A stretch of 23,409 nucleotides of DNA from Porphyromonadaceae bacterium UBA7048 (lineage in GTDB: Bacteria > Bacteroidota > Bacteroidia > Bacteroidales > Muribaculaceae), in contig DLAL01000008.1 in the NCBI GenBank assembly GCA_002493945.1, positions 1 through 23,409 of the forward strand, in the 5' to 3' direction. Each line of letters begins with the position of its first letter. The stretch's first letter is position 1. The notes under the pieces were generated by a model. The model was given only the letters and a program-made list of their open reading frames with translations. It was not told where the DNA came from and made no database searches. The position numbers were made by a program, and so were the translations under genes. Of the stretch, positions 6,910-14,954 are shown in pieces.

Positions 6910-8829
6910 TTACATCACTACTTTGGCTACGGTTGTGGTGCCGTCCGACATGGTGGTCTTCTTCACCACTACGCCGCTTTCGGGAGCGCCGTTGAGGCGA
7001 CGGCCCTGGAGGTCAAAGTATTCGCTCGATACGGCGGTGGCCTTGCTTACGCTTGCCGACACGCCCGAGCCTGCGCCTACGCGGAAGTTGCCGCCCTTGG
7101 CGAATACGGAGCCTTCGAGACCGGCATTGACGGTCTGTACGCCCCATTCGTAGTCACCGTCGGGGACGTTGACCAGCGTGAGAGCGGTGTTCTGGAATGC
7201 GCGGCCCTGTGCGAGGGTGGTGCGGACGCCGTCCTTGTCACCGCCGACGAAGGCGGGCACGCCGTGGTAGTACTTGCCGGAGTTGTCCTTGATGTAGTAC
7301 TCGTAGGTCACGTTCTTCTGCGACGAAGCTGCGGCTTCCCACGAGAGGGTCACGCTGGTGCCGTCGACATTCACTGCAAGAGCCGTGGGGGCGTCGGGAC
7401 GAGCGGCCTTGGTGTAGGGATTGACGGTGAACACCATCATGCGGCCCTTCACGATGTCGGTCTCGTCGTCGAAGTACTTGCCGTCCCAGCTCTGGCCGAG
7501 GAAGCCGTAGTGACGGGCGCCGGAGACGCCGTTCTCGGTGAAGAACACGCCGCCTTCAGAGCATCCAGGCACGCGTTCGTACTCGGTGAAGGCACCGTTG
7601 GTGTTGGGGAAGAACCATCCTGCCTGGGTGTTTTCGGAGCCGTCGAGGCAACCTACTGTCCAGCCGGGGACGAAGAGGTCGTACTGGCCGTTGCCGTTGT
7701 AGTCGATGGCGCGGACGGGCTTGCTGTCGTTCAGCGGACGGATGTCCTTGCCGTTGAATATCTGGCTGCCGGTGATGTCGGTGTAGCTGACGCCGTCGTT
7801 GGTGATGCGTCCGGCCAGGAGCTGCCAGTTGTATGCGAAGTTGCCGTCGGGGTATACGTCGCGGGGCGACTCGCCGCCTACGAAGATGTCGGGCACACCG
7901 TCGTTGTTGAAGTCGGCTACCTCGAAGCCGCCGTGTCCGTAGTGGTGAGCGGGGCTGTCGGCCAGGCCGAGGTCATAGAGGATGGTCTCGCCTTCGGTCT
8001 CGGCGCCGAGGTTGAGGGCGGCCACGAAGGTGCGGCCTATCGACAGACCGTTCTTGACGGGCTTGTCGGCCTCGTCGGCGTTGTCGATGTTGCCCTGCAC
8101 GAGGAAGTCGGCGTAGCCGTCGTTGTTGAGGTCGGCGGCGGTGAGGAGGTTGAGGCCGAATTCATAACCGTTGCTGCCGTAGATGAGGACTTCGGTGTTG
8201 GTCTCGGTGAAGGTGCCGTCGCCGTTGTTCAGAAGCACGGCGTTGTAGTTGTGGCGCTCGCCTTCGGCGTCGTTCTTCCAGCCCGACACCACCAGGTCGG
8301 GACGTCCGTCGCTGTTGTAGTCGGCCCAGTCCACGCACTTGGGGTCGTAGATGTCATAGAGCGTACCGTCGGCGTCGAGCACCTTGAGGGGCTGATGCTC
8401 GAAAGTGCCGTCGCCCTTGTTCACGAAGAGGCCGAATACAGCCGTGCTCTGGCCCTGGCTGGCCTCGCCTGCGGCGATGAAGTCGGTCAGGCCGTCGCCG
8501 TTCCAGTCAGTCACGGCGAAGTAGGGCTTGTTGCCGAAGTAGTAGGGGAATTCGCTGATATCGTAGCTGCTTCCGTTCCACACCATCTGGAAGGTGTTGA
8601 AGTTGATCTGTGATTCGTTTCCTTCGGCATCTTCCACGATGCGGCCCTGCGTGTTGTCGCGGAGCTCGCCGGAGTAGATCATGTCGAGGATGCCGTCGCC
8701 GTTGATGTCGATTTCGCAGATGCCGGGATAGATGAGCGAGTGCGTCAGTTCCTGACGGTCGACTGTGATGGCTGCGCTTGCGCTTGCTGCTACAGCGGCG
8801 CAGAGTGCCAGTGTCAAGTTCTTTTTCAT
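6910..8829 (-). CDS. FG-GAP/VCBS repeat surface protein with FnIII domain and T9SS-like tail
   Basis: The start is set at MKKNLTLALCAAVAASASA (639 residues), because this gives a proper signal peptide; an in-frame ATG nine codons upstream would spoil it. Six aspartate-rich calcium-loop repeats follow the D-x-N-x-D-G pattern: DINGDGILD (about 41), DWNGDGLTD (108), DYNSDGRPD (170), DLNNDGYAD (233), DFNNDGVPD (306) and DYNGNGQYD (375). They are typical of seven-bladed FG-GAP/VCBS propellers. A fibronectin III domain spans about 477-584. The C-terminus (about 603-639, EYFDLQGRRLNG then a basic end) resembles the short T9SS-type tails of Prevotella and Muribaculaceae. It follows the GH43-like lipoprotein by 29 bp. 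It is probably a calcium-dependent surface adhesin or glycan binder; no catalytic centre is visible. Confidence 0.85.
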   Translation of the reverse strand: MKKNLTLALCAAVAASASAAITVDRQELTHSLIYPGICEIDINGDGILDMIYSGELRDNTQGRIVEDAEGNESQINFNTFQMVWNGSSYDISEFPYYFGNKPYFAVTDWNGDGLTDFIAAGEASQGQSTAVFGLFVNKGDGTFEHQPLKVLDADGTLYDIYDPKCVDWADYNSDGRPDLVVSGWKNDAEGERHNYNAVLLNNGDGTFTETNTEVLIYGSNGYEFGLNLLTAADLNNDGYADFLVQGNIDNADEADKPVKNGLSIGRTFVAALNLGAETEGETILYDLGLADSPAHHYGHGGFEVADFNNDGVPDIFVGGESPRDVYPDGNFAYNWQLLAGRITNDGVSYTDITGSQIFNGKDIRPLNDSKPVRAIDYNGNGQYDLFVPGWTVGCLDGSENTQAGWFFPNTNGAFTEYERVPGCSEGGVFFTENGVSGARHYGFLGQSWDGKYFDDETDIVKGRMMVFTVNPYTKAARPDAPTALAVNVDGTSVTLSWEAAASSQKNVTYEYYIKDNSGKYYHGVPAFVGGDKDGVRTTLAQGRAFQNTALTLVNVPDGDYEWGVQTVNAGLEGSVFAKGGNFRVGAGSGVSASVSKATAVSSEYFDLQGRRLNGAPESGVVVKKTTMSDGTTTVAKVVM

Positions 8830-8858
8830 AAACAGGTTGATTATAAGGTTTGTCAAAA

Positions 8859-9962
8859 TTATTCAAATCGGGGTGCGGTCCATCCGCGTGCCGGGGTGAC
8901 TGTGGCGGCGAACCATCCGTTGTCGTCCATGCTCAGGGGCGACACGAAGAGAGGCTGGCGGCGGTAACCGCTGGGCATGTTGTCGCGGCCGGTTTCGGTG
9001 GCGTTGTAGCCCAGATAGTAGTAGCCGTTCTCGCTCTCGAAGATGCGCATGGCGTTGCAGGGGTTCTCGTATTCGTCGCCGCCGATGACGAGGGCCTCTC
9101 CGGTGCTGCCGTCCAGCAGGCTCTTGCCTGCCTTGTCGCAGTAGGGGCCGGTGATGGCCGAAGCCTTGGCGTAGTGGATTTCGCTCTTGCCGTTGACGGT
9201 CACGGTGCCGAGCAGGTAGTAGTTGTCCTTGTCCAGACGGAAGATGCAGATGTCGGTGAAGTCAGGACCGGATACCTGCACAGCGGCGCCGCGTGTGGCC
9301 GGCTTGCGGTTGCGGACCATGTTGAGCTGCTGGAGGTAGGAGCCGTTCTCGGTGGTGTAGCCCAGATAGTAGTTGGTGGATGCCACTACCGAGAAGTGGG
9401 GCTGGACGAGTTTCTCGGTGCCGAGTTCGGCGGCGGTGAGGAGGCTGCCCTGGTCGGTGTAGGGACCGAGGCCCGAGGGTGCCGATGCGGCGCCGATGGC
9501 GTTGTCTGCCGATGAGCCGTAGAACATGTAGTAGCCGTTCAGCGTGCGTGCGAAGTCGGCGCTCAGCTCGTCAATTTCGCCGGTGAGCCAGTCGGGACGT
9601 GAGCCGGGCGTGATGATTTCCTCGCCGGTCTCTTCGTCGGTCTTGCCCGTCGGGACGGGATAGGTGTAGGCCTGCTGGCTGTAGGTGTACTTCATCAGGT
9701 CGGCCGACAGGAGCGAGGGGCATGCGTAGGGGACGCCTGCGGCCCACTGGGTCTCCTGCGAGATGGCGGCGAATGATGTGCCGCTGCGCAGGATGGTTCC
9801 GCCGGCGAGCGACGGTTCCCACACGGGATTGCGGTATGACGTGTTCTCGGGGTTCTGACTGCCTTCCCAGATGAAGGTGCCGTCGCCGTCGTTGTCGTTG
9901 CAGGCGGTGGCCAGACTCAGGCAGCACGCACCCATTGCAAGGTATTTGAAGAATGTTTTCAT
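8859..9962 (-). CDS. GH43-fold lipoprotein, probably a catalytically dead glycan-binding protein
   Basis: This 367-residue protein has a lipoprotein signal (LATAC, Cys21) and sits 25 bp after susD, where SusE/SGBP proteins normally lie. From about residue 44 it follows the GH43 five-bladed propeller pattern: YRNPVWEPSLAGGTILR, NGYYMFYGSS, GAASAPSGLGPY, EKLVQPHFSV, SGPDFTDICIF, and GSTGEALVIGGDEYENPCNAMRIFE split over its last part. Aligned by eye with the GH43 enzyme at 20988, the base Asp26 corresponds to Gly54, the modulator Asp134 (IDP) to Gln187 (VQP), and the acid Glu190 (EGPT) to Ser231 (SGPD). Hydrolysis is therefore unlikely and an outer-surface glycan-binding role is inferred. The acidic lysine-poor linker at about 104-120 is likely a loop insertion. 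Confidence 0.8.
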   Translation of the reverse strand: MKTFFKYLAMGACCLSLATACNDNDGDGTFIWEGSQNPENTSYRNPVWEPSLAGGTILRSGTSFAAISQETQWAAGVPYACPSLLSADLMKYTYSQQAYTYPVPTGKTDEETGEEIITPGSRPDWLTGEIDELSADFARTLNGYYMFYGSSADNAIGAASAPSGLGPYTDQGSLLTAAELGTEKLVQPHFSVVASTNYYLGYTTENGSYLQQLNMVRNRKPATRGAAVQVSGPDFTDICIFRLDKDNYYLLGTVTVNGKSEIHYAKASAITGPYCDKAGKSLLDGSTGEALVIGGDEYENPCNAMRIFESENGYYYLGYNATETGRDNMPSGYRRQPLFVSPLSMDDNGWFAATVTPARGWTAPRFE

Positions 9963-9987
9963 TACTGTCTTTGTTTACGTGTCCGTA

Positions 9988-11568
9988 TTAATATCCGGGA
10001 TGCTGTGTCAGGCCGGGGAAGAGTGAGATTTCGTGGTCGGGGATGATGTACATGTAGGTCTGTCCCACCTTGAAGGTCGAGAAGTCGGGGTCGCGCTCGG
10101 CCAGACGGTTCACGCCTTCCTGAGTGTGGATGTCGCCCCAGCGGTCGAGGTCGTTCCAGCGCGTGCACTCACCGCAGAGCTCGACGAGGCGGTCGTGGCG
10201 GAGCTGCTCCTTGAATGTCTCGTAGTCGTTGTACATGGCGGGTTTCAGCTCGTTCATGTTGGCGCGGCGGCGCACCTTGTTGAGATATTCGACAGCGGTT
10301 GCGCGGTCAGTGCCGAGTTCGTTGAGTACTTCGGCGTACATCAGGTAGACGTCGGCGAGGCGGAGGAGGCGGAAGTTGGTGCCCGACGAGTAGTCCTCGG
10401 GAAGATTGTCGGTGTCGACGCTGGTGTACTTGCGCCAGTAGCAGTCCTTGAGGAAGTGCTCGGTGGCGTTCCACTCGGCATAGGTCTTTCCGTAGTAGTT
10501 GGTGTCGTCGGTGGGGTCGTTCCATGTCAGGGTGTAGCGCTTGCGCATGTCCATGTTGCCGTCCTTGTCGCGCTCTTTGTCGAATTCGTCCAGGAGCCAC
10601 GAGCGTGCCGAGCCGTCGTCCCAGGCGCCTTCGCCCGATGAGATGTAGAGGCCGAGGAACTTCGGACGCTGCATGCCCACTTCCTTGCCGTCGACAAGAC
10701 CGTTCTTGAAGTTGATCTCGACGAGCGACTCCTTGTTGTTCTCGTTCGTGTCGGTGAAGTTGTCAAGCCAGTTGGGCACGAGGTCGTAGAGGTTGAGCTT
10801 GAAGATTTCGTCCATGTTCTGCTTGGCGGCTGTCCAGTACTGTGTGGCCTCGCCGCCGCGGTTCTCCCAGGGGCGCTTGCAGATGCCGGCGAGCTGCATG
10901 TTGCAGCGTGCCATCATGCCGAGTGCGCCGCCGCGGGTGGGGCGTCCGGCCTCGCTTGCGGGCCATGTGGTCGGGAGTACCTTCGATGCGGCCTCGAAGT
11001 CTTCGAGGGCCTGCTTCCACAGGCCTTCCTGGTCGAGAATCTCGCCGTCGTAGACCGACGATACCTGACGGGGGAATGTGCCGTAGGTGCCGGCCATGTA
11101 CCAGAAGGCGATGCCGCGGAGGAAGTAGGCCTGTCCGAGGATGCCGTCGGCGGTCTCCTTGTCCATGATGTCGTAGCCGTGGTCGTTCATGTTGTCCACC
11201 ACCTGGTTGACGTAGTATATCATCTGGCTGGTCTCCTGCCAGGGGAGGTTGACTGATTCGTTGCCTTCGTAGGCGTAGCCGGTCATGCGGAAGTTGGCCA
11301 CGGCCTGGAATTCGGCGTTAGGCGAGTTGCTCCATCCTTCGTCGGAGCGGAGTATCATCAGGATGTGGAACCAGCGGCTGAACACACCCGGACGGCGCAG
11401 CGTGGCGTATCCGGCATAGAGTCCCTGCTGGAACTGCTCTTCTGTCTGCCAGAAGGTGTCGCTCGACTCGAGGTTGGGGTCCGACAGAGTCAGCCAGTCG
11501 TCGGTGCAGGAAGTGCTGCCGCCGAGGAGCATCAGGCCCGTGAGAAGCGATATTATCGTTTTTTTCAT
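9988..11568 (-). CDS. SusD/RagB family nutrient-binding outer-membrane lipoprotein
   Basis: This 526-residue protein has a lipoprotein signal ending at Cys21 (GGSTSC), followed by the usual SusD opening DDWLTLSDPNLESSDTFW. TPR-like helices follow (EEQFQQGLYAGYATLRR, ILGQAYFLRGIAFWYMAGTYG), and the family C-terminal region is present (RLADVYLMYAEVLNELG, YLNKVRRRAN, DRLVELCGECTRWNDLDRWG). SusD proteins cap the SusC barrel and deliver oligosaccharides to it. The length is normal. It lies 33 bp downstream of susC, consistent with co-transcription. The glycan specificity cannot be read from sequence. Confidence 0.97.
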   Translation of the reverse strand: MKKTIISLLTGLMLLGGSTSCTDDWLTLSDPNLESSDTFWQTEEQFQQGLYAGYATLRRPGVFSRWFHILMILRSDEGWSNSPNAEFQAVANFRMTGYAYEGNESVNLPWQETSQMIYYVNQVVDNMNDHGYDIMDKETADGILGQAYFLRGIAFWYMAGTYGTFPRQVSSVYDGEILDQEGLWKQALEDFEAASKVLPTTWPASEAGRPTRGGALGMMARCNMQLAGICKRPWENRGGEATQYWTAAKQNMDEIFKLNLYDLVPNWLDNFTDTNENNKESLVEINFKNGLVDGKEVGMQRPKFLGLYISSGEGAWDDGSARSWLLDEFDKERDKDGNMDMRKRYTLTWNDPTDDTNYYGKTYAEWNATEHFLKDCYWRKYTSVDTDNLPEDYSSGTNFRLLRLADVYLMYAEVLNELGTDRATAVEYLNKVRRRANMNELKPAMYNDYETFKEQLRHDRLVELCGECTRWNDLDRWGDIHTQEGVNRLAERDPDFSTFKVGQTYMYIIPDHEISLFPGLTQHPGY

Positions 11569-11601
11569 TGTCTTGTCGTTTGAGAATTAAGGTGTTGGTG
11601 C

Positions 11602-14600
11602 TTAGAATGTAATTTGCAGGCCGGCGCTGTACTGGCGTGCGTTGGGGAAGTGGCCGCCGTCGATGCCCTGAGAGAACACACCGCCTACGATGTCGGGGTC
11701 ATAGCCTTTGTACTTGGTGATGGTCCAGAGGTTCTGGGCGCTCACGTAGACGCGCAGACGCTCTACGAAGAACTTGCGGCTGATGTGCTGCGGGAGCGAG
11801 TAGCCGAGCTGGAGGTTCTTCAGGCGCAGGAACGAGCCGTCCTCAAGAATGCGGTCGGAGGCGAGGTTGTTCGACGTCGAGTTGGCGTACATGCGCGGAT
11901 ACTCGTCGGAGGGATTGTCCCATGTCCAGGGGTGTACGTCGGCGGGAATATTGTCCACGGTGAAGTTGAGCGTGCTCTTGTACACGTTGTTGTAGATCTT
12001 GTTGCCGTAGCGCGAGGTCCAGAACATGTTGAAGTCTATGCCGCGCCATTCGGCGGTGAAGTTGAGGCCGGCCTCGAACTTGGGCAGCGGCGAGCCGACC
12101 CAGTCGCGGTCGTTGTCGTCGATGGTGCCGTCGCCGTTTAGGTCGACGTAGCGCACGTCGCCGGGTTCGGCGTTGGGCTGTATGATTTTCACAGTGCCGT
12201 CTTCAAGCGTTGTGGTGTGTGCGTATACCTCGTCCATGCTCTGGAAGATGCCGTCGGCGCGGCGCATGTAGAAGTCGGCTATGGAGCGCCCTTCCTCGGT
12301 GCGGCTGATGCCGTCCTCGTAGAAGCTCTCGCCCAGGCGGATGACTTTGTTGCGGACGGTCGAGAGGTTGGCGCTTACGGAGTAGCTGAATTCACCGACT
12401 TTGTCGCGCCAGCCCACCATGATCTCGACACCGCGGTTCTGCATCTTGCCGTAGTTGGTCCAGAGGTTGGCAGTGCCGGTGGCCCATGATGTCTTGATGT
12501 TGTACAGGAGGTCGGACGACACGGCGTTGTACCAGTCGAACGAACCGTAGAGGCGGCTGTTCAGCATCTCGAAGTCGAAGCCGACGTTGGTCGTGGTCTT
12601 GGTCTCCCAGCCCAGGTCGGGATTGACGCGTGTGGTCTGAGTGGCGCCCTGGTGGAGGGTCTCGTTGCCGTTGGGGCCGAAGATAGCGTTGAAGCCTTCG
12701 TAGGGTCCGGAGTGGTTGATGGACGAGAGGTAGGAGTAGTTGCCCAGCGCCTGCATGTCGCCTATCTTACCCCAGCTGCCGCGGATTTTCAGGTGGTTGA
12801 GCCACGAGCGTGTGTCGGCCATGAAGGCTTCCTCGCTCAGGCGCCAGCCCAGCGACATGGAGGGGAAGAAACCGCGGCGCTTGTTCTTGCCGAACTTGGA
12901 GCAGCCGTCCGAGCGGAAGTTGAACTGTGCGTAGTAGCGGCTGTCGAAGTTGTAGTCCACGCGGCCGAGGTAGGAGGTCATGCGGCGTTCCTGACGGGAG
13001 CCGTGCATGTTGTTCTGCGTTCCGACAAGGTCGATGGCTGTGAGGCCGTCCACCTGCTGGTTGTAGCCTTCGGCGCTGAGATAGTGCCAGTTGACATCCT
13101 CCATGGTGTAGCCGACCAGGGCGGTGATGTTGTTCTTGCCGATGTTCTGCGAGTAGGTGAGGGTGTTCTCGATGATGAGGCTCGAGCGGCTGTCGCGGAT
13201 GTCGACGAGCTTGTTGTCGTAGCGCTGTTCGCCCGAGGCCATTCGGAGGGTGTAGCCCTTGTCGAATTCCTTGGTGCGGCCCCACCACGAGTCAAGGCCG
13301 ACGTTGAAGCGGTAGCGGAAGTACTTGAAGAGGTTCAGTTCGGCGAAGATGTTGCCGATGATGCGGTCGTTCACCGAGCGGTTGTCGTAGCGCTGCTGGA
13401 GACCGACGGGGTTGGAGATGTAGGTGGGGAAGTTGGCGTTGCCGTATCCGAATCCGCCTTTGCCCGAGGGTTCGTCGGGGTCATATACGGGGATGACCGC
13501 CGGAGTGGTGAGGGCATCCCAGAAGGGCGATGCGATGTAGTTCTGCGAGGAGGTGTGCTGATAGGTGAAGTTCTCGCCTACGGTGAGGGCGCGGTAGGTG
13601 GCGTCGTTGTTGAAGCGCACGGTGTAGCGCTCGTATTCGGGGCCTTTCACCATACCGTCCTGGTTCATGTATCCTACGCCGAGAGCCATGTGCACGTTCT
13701 CGGAGCCCTGGGTGTACATCAGGTTGTAGTCCTGAGTGAGGCCGTTCTGATATGTGGCGTCCTGCCAGTCGGTGTCGTGCATGACTGTGCCGGCCTCGAT
13801 GCCTGACGCAGGCCAGGGGCTGCCCGAGTTGAGATATGCCTGCTCGTTGTAGTACATGAATTCGCGTCCGCCCATCATCTTGATTTTCTTGGGCATCTGT
13901 GCCACCGAGATGTTGACCGCCACGTCGAGCGAGGGCTTGCCGGACTTGCCTTTCTTGGTGGTGATGAGGATGACACCGTTGGCGCCGCGGGCACCGTAGA
14001 TGGCGGCTGCCGAGGCGTCCTTGAGGACCTGCATGTTCTCGATTTCGTTAGGGTTGAGGTTGTTGACGTCATTGACAATCATGCCGTCCAGCACGTAGAG
14101 CGGACCAACGCTCGAGAATGAGCCTACACCGCGCACGCGAATCGACGCCATGGCGCCGGGCTGCGACGATGTGGCCACCGATACGCCGGTCACCTGTCCC
14201 TGGAGCATCGAGGCGATGTCGGTGGCAGGCTGCTTGCGAGCCTGGTCCATGTCGACCACGGCCACCGAGCCGGTCAGGTCGGCTTTCTTCTGCGTACCGT
14301 AGCCGATGACCACCACCTGGTCGAGCTGCTGTACGTTCTCGTGTAGGACGACGTCTATGACGGTCTGTCCGGCGACTGCCTTCTCGGCGTTCTCATAGCC
14401 CACGTAGGAATATACGATGGTGCCGTTCGAAGGTACGGTGATTTTGTACTGTCCGTCAAGGTTGGTGACTGTGGCGGCATCGCCGTCCTTGAGTTTGACG
14501 GAGACTCCTATAAGCGGTTCGCCGGAGTCGTCGGTAACTGTTCCTGTCACTGCAGTGGGGCTTTGTGCGCTCACGCACCAGCCGGTGACTGACAGTAGAA

Positions 14601-14640
14601 ACACTACCATTGTCGTTCTTAGTAAATGATAGATTTTCAC
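11602..14640 (-). CDS. SusC/RagA TonB-dependent outer-membrane transporter
   Basis: This 1012-residue protein starts at a GTG codon that gives a complete signal peptide (about residues 1-25, ending VSAQ); the next ATG, ten codons in, would leave it shorter. An N-terminal carboxypeptidase-regulatory-like domain (VTGTVTDDSGEPLIGVSV, about 30-105) precedes the TonB-box-like segment DQVVVIGYGTQKK, the plug (SMLQGQVTGVSV, IRVRGVGSFSSVGPLYVLDG, VLKDASAAAIYGARGANGVI) and a large beta barrel ending in phenylalanine (GLQITF). There is no STN domain, so it is not coupled to an ECF sigma/anti-sigma pair, which fits control by the nearby HTCS. It is the first gene of the operon and imports oligosaccharides with SusD. 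Confidence 0.97.
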   Translation of the reverse strand: MKIYHLLRTTMVVFLLSVTGWCVSAQSPTAVTGTVTDDSGEPLIGVSVKLKDGDAATVTNLDGQYKITVPSNGTIVYSYVGYENAEKAVAGQTVIDVVLHENVQQLDQVVVIGYGTQKKADLTGSVAVVDMDQARKQPATDIASMLQGQVTGVSVATSSQPGAMASIRVRGVGSFSSVGPLYVLDGMIVNDVNNLNPNEIENMQVLKDASAAAIYGARGANGVILITTKKGKSGKPSLDVAVNISVAQMPKKIKMMGGREFMYYNEQAYLNSGSPWPASGIEAGTVMHDTDWQDATYQNGLTQDYNLMYTQGSENVHMALGVGYMNQDGMVKGPEYERYTVRFNNDATYRALTVGENFTYQHTSSQNYIASPFWDALTTPAVIPVYDPDEPSGKGGFGYGNANFPTYISNPVGLQQRYDNRSVNDRIIGNIFAELNLFKYFRYRFNVGLDSWWGRTKEFDKGYTLRMASGEQRYDNKLVDIRDSRSSLIIENTLTYSQNIGKNNITALVGYTMEDVNWHYLSAEGYNQQVDGLTAIDLVGTQNNMHGSRQERRMTSYLGRVDYNFDSRYYAQFNFRSDGCSKFGKNKRRGFFPSMSLGWRLSEEAFMADTRSWLNHLKIRGSWGKIGDMQALGNYSYLSSINHSGPYEGFNAIFGPNGNETLHQGATQTTRVNPDLGWETKTTTNVGFDFEMLNSRLYGSFDWYNAVSSDLLYNIKTSWATGTANLWTNYGKMQNRGVEIMVGWRDKVGEFSYSVSANLSTVRNKVIRLGESFYEDGISRTEEGRSIADFYMRRADGIFQSMDEVYAHTTTLEDGTVKIIQPNAEPGDVRYVDLNGDGTIDDNDRDWVGSPLPKFEAGLNFTAEWRGIDFNMFWTSRYGNKIYNNVYKSTLNFTVDNIPADVHPWTWDNPSDEYPRMYANSTSNNLASDRILEDGSFLRLKNLQLGYSLPQHISRKFFVERLRVYVSAQNLWTITKYKGYDPDIVGGVFSQGIDGGHFPNARQYSAGLQITF

Positions 14641-14722
14641 AGTTTGTTAGTTTGATTGGTATTGAATTTAGTTGTCGTTCATGGTCGTTCCGGGCACTTG
14701 TTCATGTGTCATTTTTCGGTGG

Positions 14723-14730
14723 CAAAATTA
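14723..14730 (-). promoter_or_regulatory. Predicted susC operon promoter (-7 box)
   Basis: The minus strand reads TAATTTTG, an exact TAnnTTTG match. This gives a leader of about 75 nt before the GTG start of susC. No good TTTG -33 element lies 19-21 bp upstream; a T-rich run is offset by several bases. A weak -33 element is what one expects for a promoter that needs an activator such as an HTCS. Confidence 0.6.
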
Positions 14731-14806
14731 CACCGTTTTATCCCTGCAGATTTATGAAAAAAATCCCTTTTTCGAGTAAAAATGTATCTTGTGTTATAAA
14801 ACATAA

Positions 14807-14832
14807 GTGTGGTAACAAGCATGTTACCACAC
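14807..14832. promoter_or_regulatory. Perfect palindrome upstream of susC (candidate operator)
   Basis: GTGTGGTAAC (14807-14816) and GTTACCACAC (14823-14832) are exact reverse complements separated by 6 nt. The centre lies about 90 bp upstream of the susC -7 box, in an AT-rich stretch without genes. No U-run follows on either strand, so it is not a terminator. An activator or repressor site is the most likely reading; which protein would bind is not shown. Confidence 0.6.
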
Positions 14833-14902
14833 AGTTATGCCGGACGTGGAACCCGATTTCCATTTTATGGGGCTATTGTGCCATCCTGCATCGTCCGGGC
14901 AC

Positions 14903-14928
14903 AAAAAAAAGGCCGGCGTATGCCGGCC
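14903..14928 (-). terminator. Rho-independent terminator of the lipoprotein gene
   Basis: GGCCGGC (14911-14917) pairs with GCCGGCC (14922-14928) around a 4-nt loop. Read on the minus strand it is followed by eight U residues (14903-14910). It starts about 26 bp past the stop codon at 14955 and insulates the PUL operon from its upstream neighbour. Confidence 0.92.
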
Positions 14929-14954
14929 CTGAGAATAATATGTGTGAAGAAGGA

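Larger units (their letters stand above)
14641..14954. other. 314-bp gene-free susC upstream region
   Basis: This gap holds, from the susC side, the leader and -7 box of susC, an AT-rich stretch, the 26-bp palindrome, about 70 bp without recognised signals, and the terminator of the lipoprotein gene. I see no tRNA, small ORF or riboswitch in it. Confidence 0.6.

Noticed and set aside
6727..8613. A 628-codon plus-strand frame over the FG-GAP gene
   Set aside because: It is an antisense shadow of the regularly repeated, Asp/Gly-rich sequence; it has no start context or domain of its own.
12652..13806. A 384-codon plus-strand frame inside susC
   Set aside because: It is antisense to a clear SusC barrel and has the same V/A/E/G bias as the other shadows.
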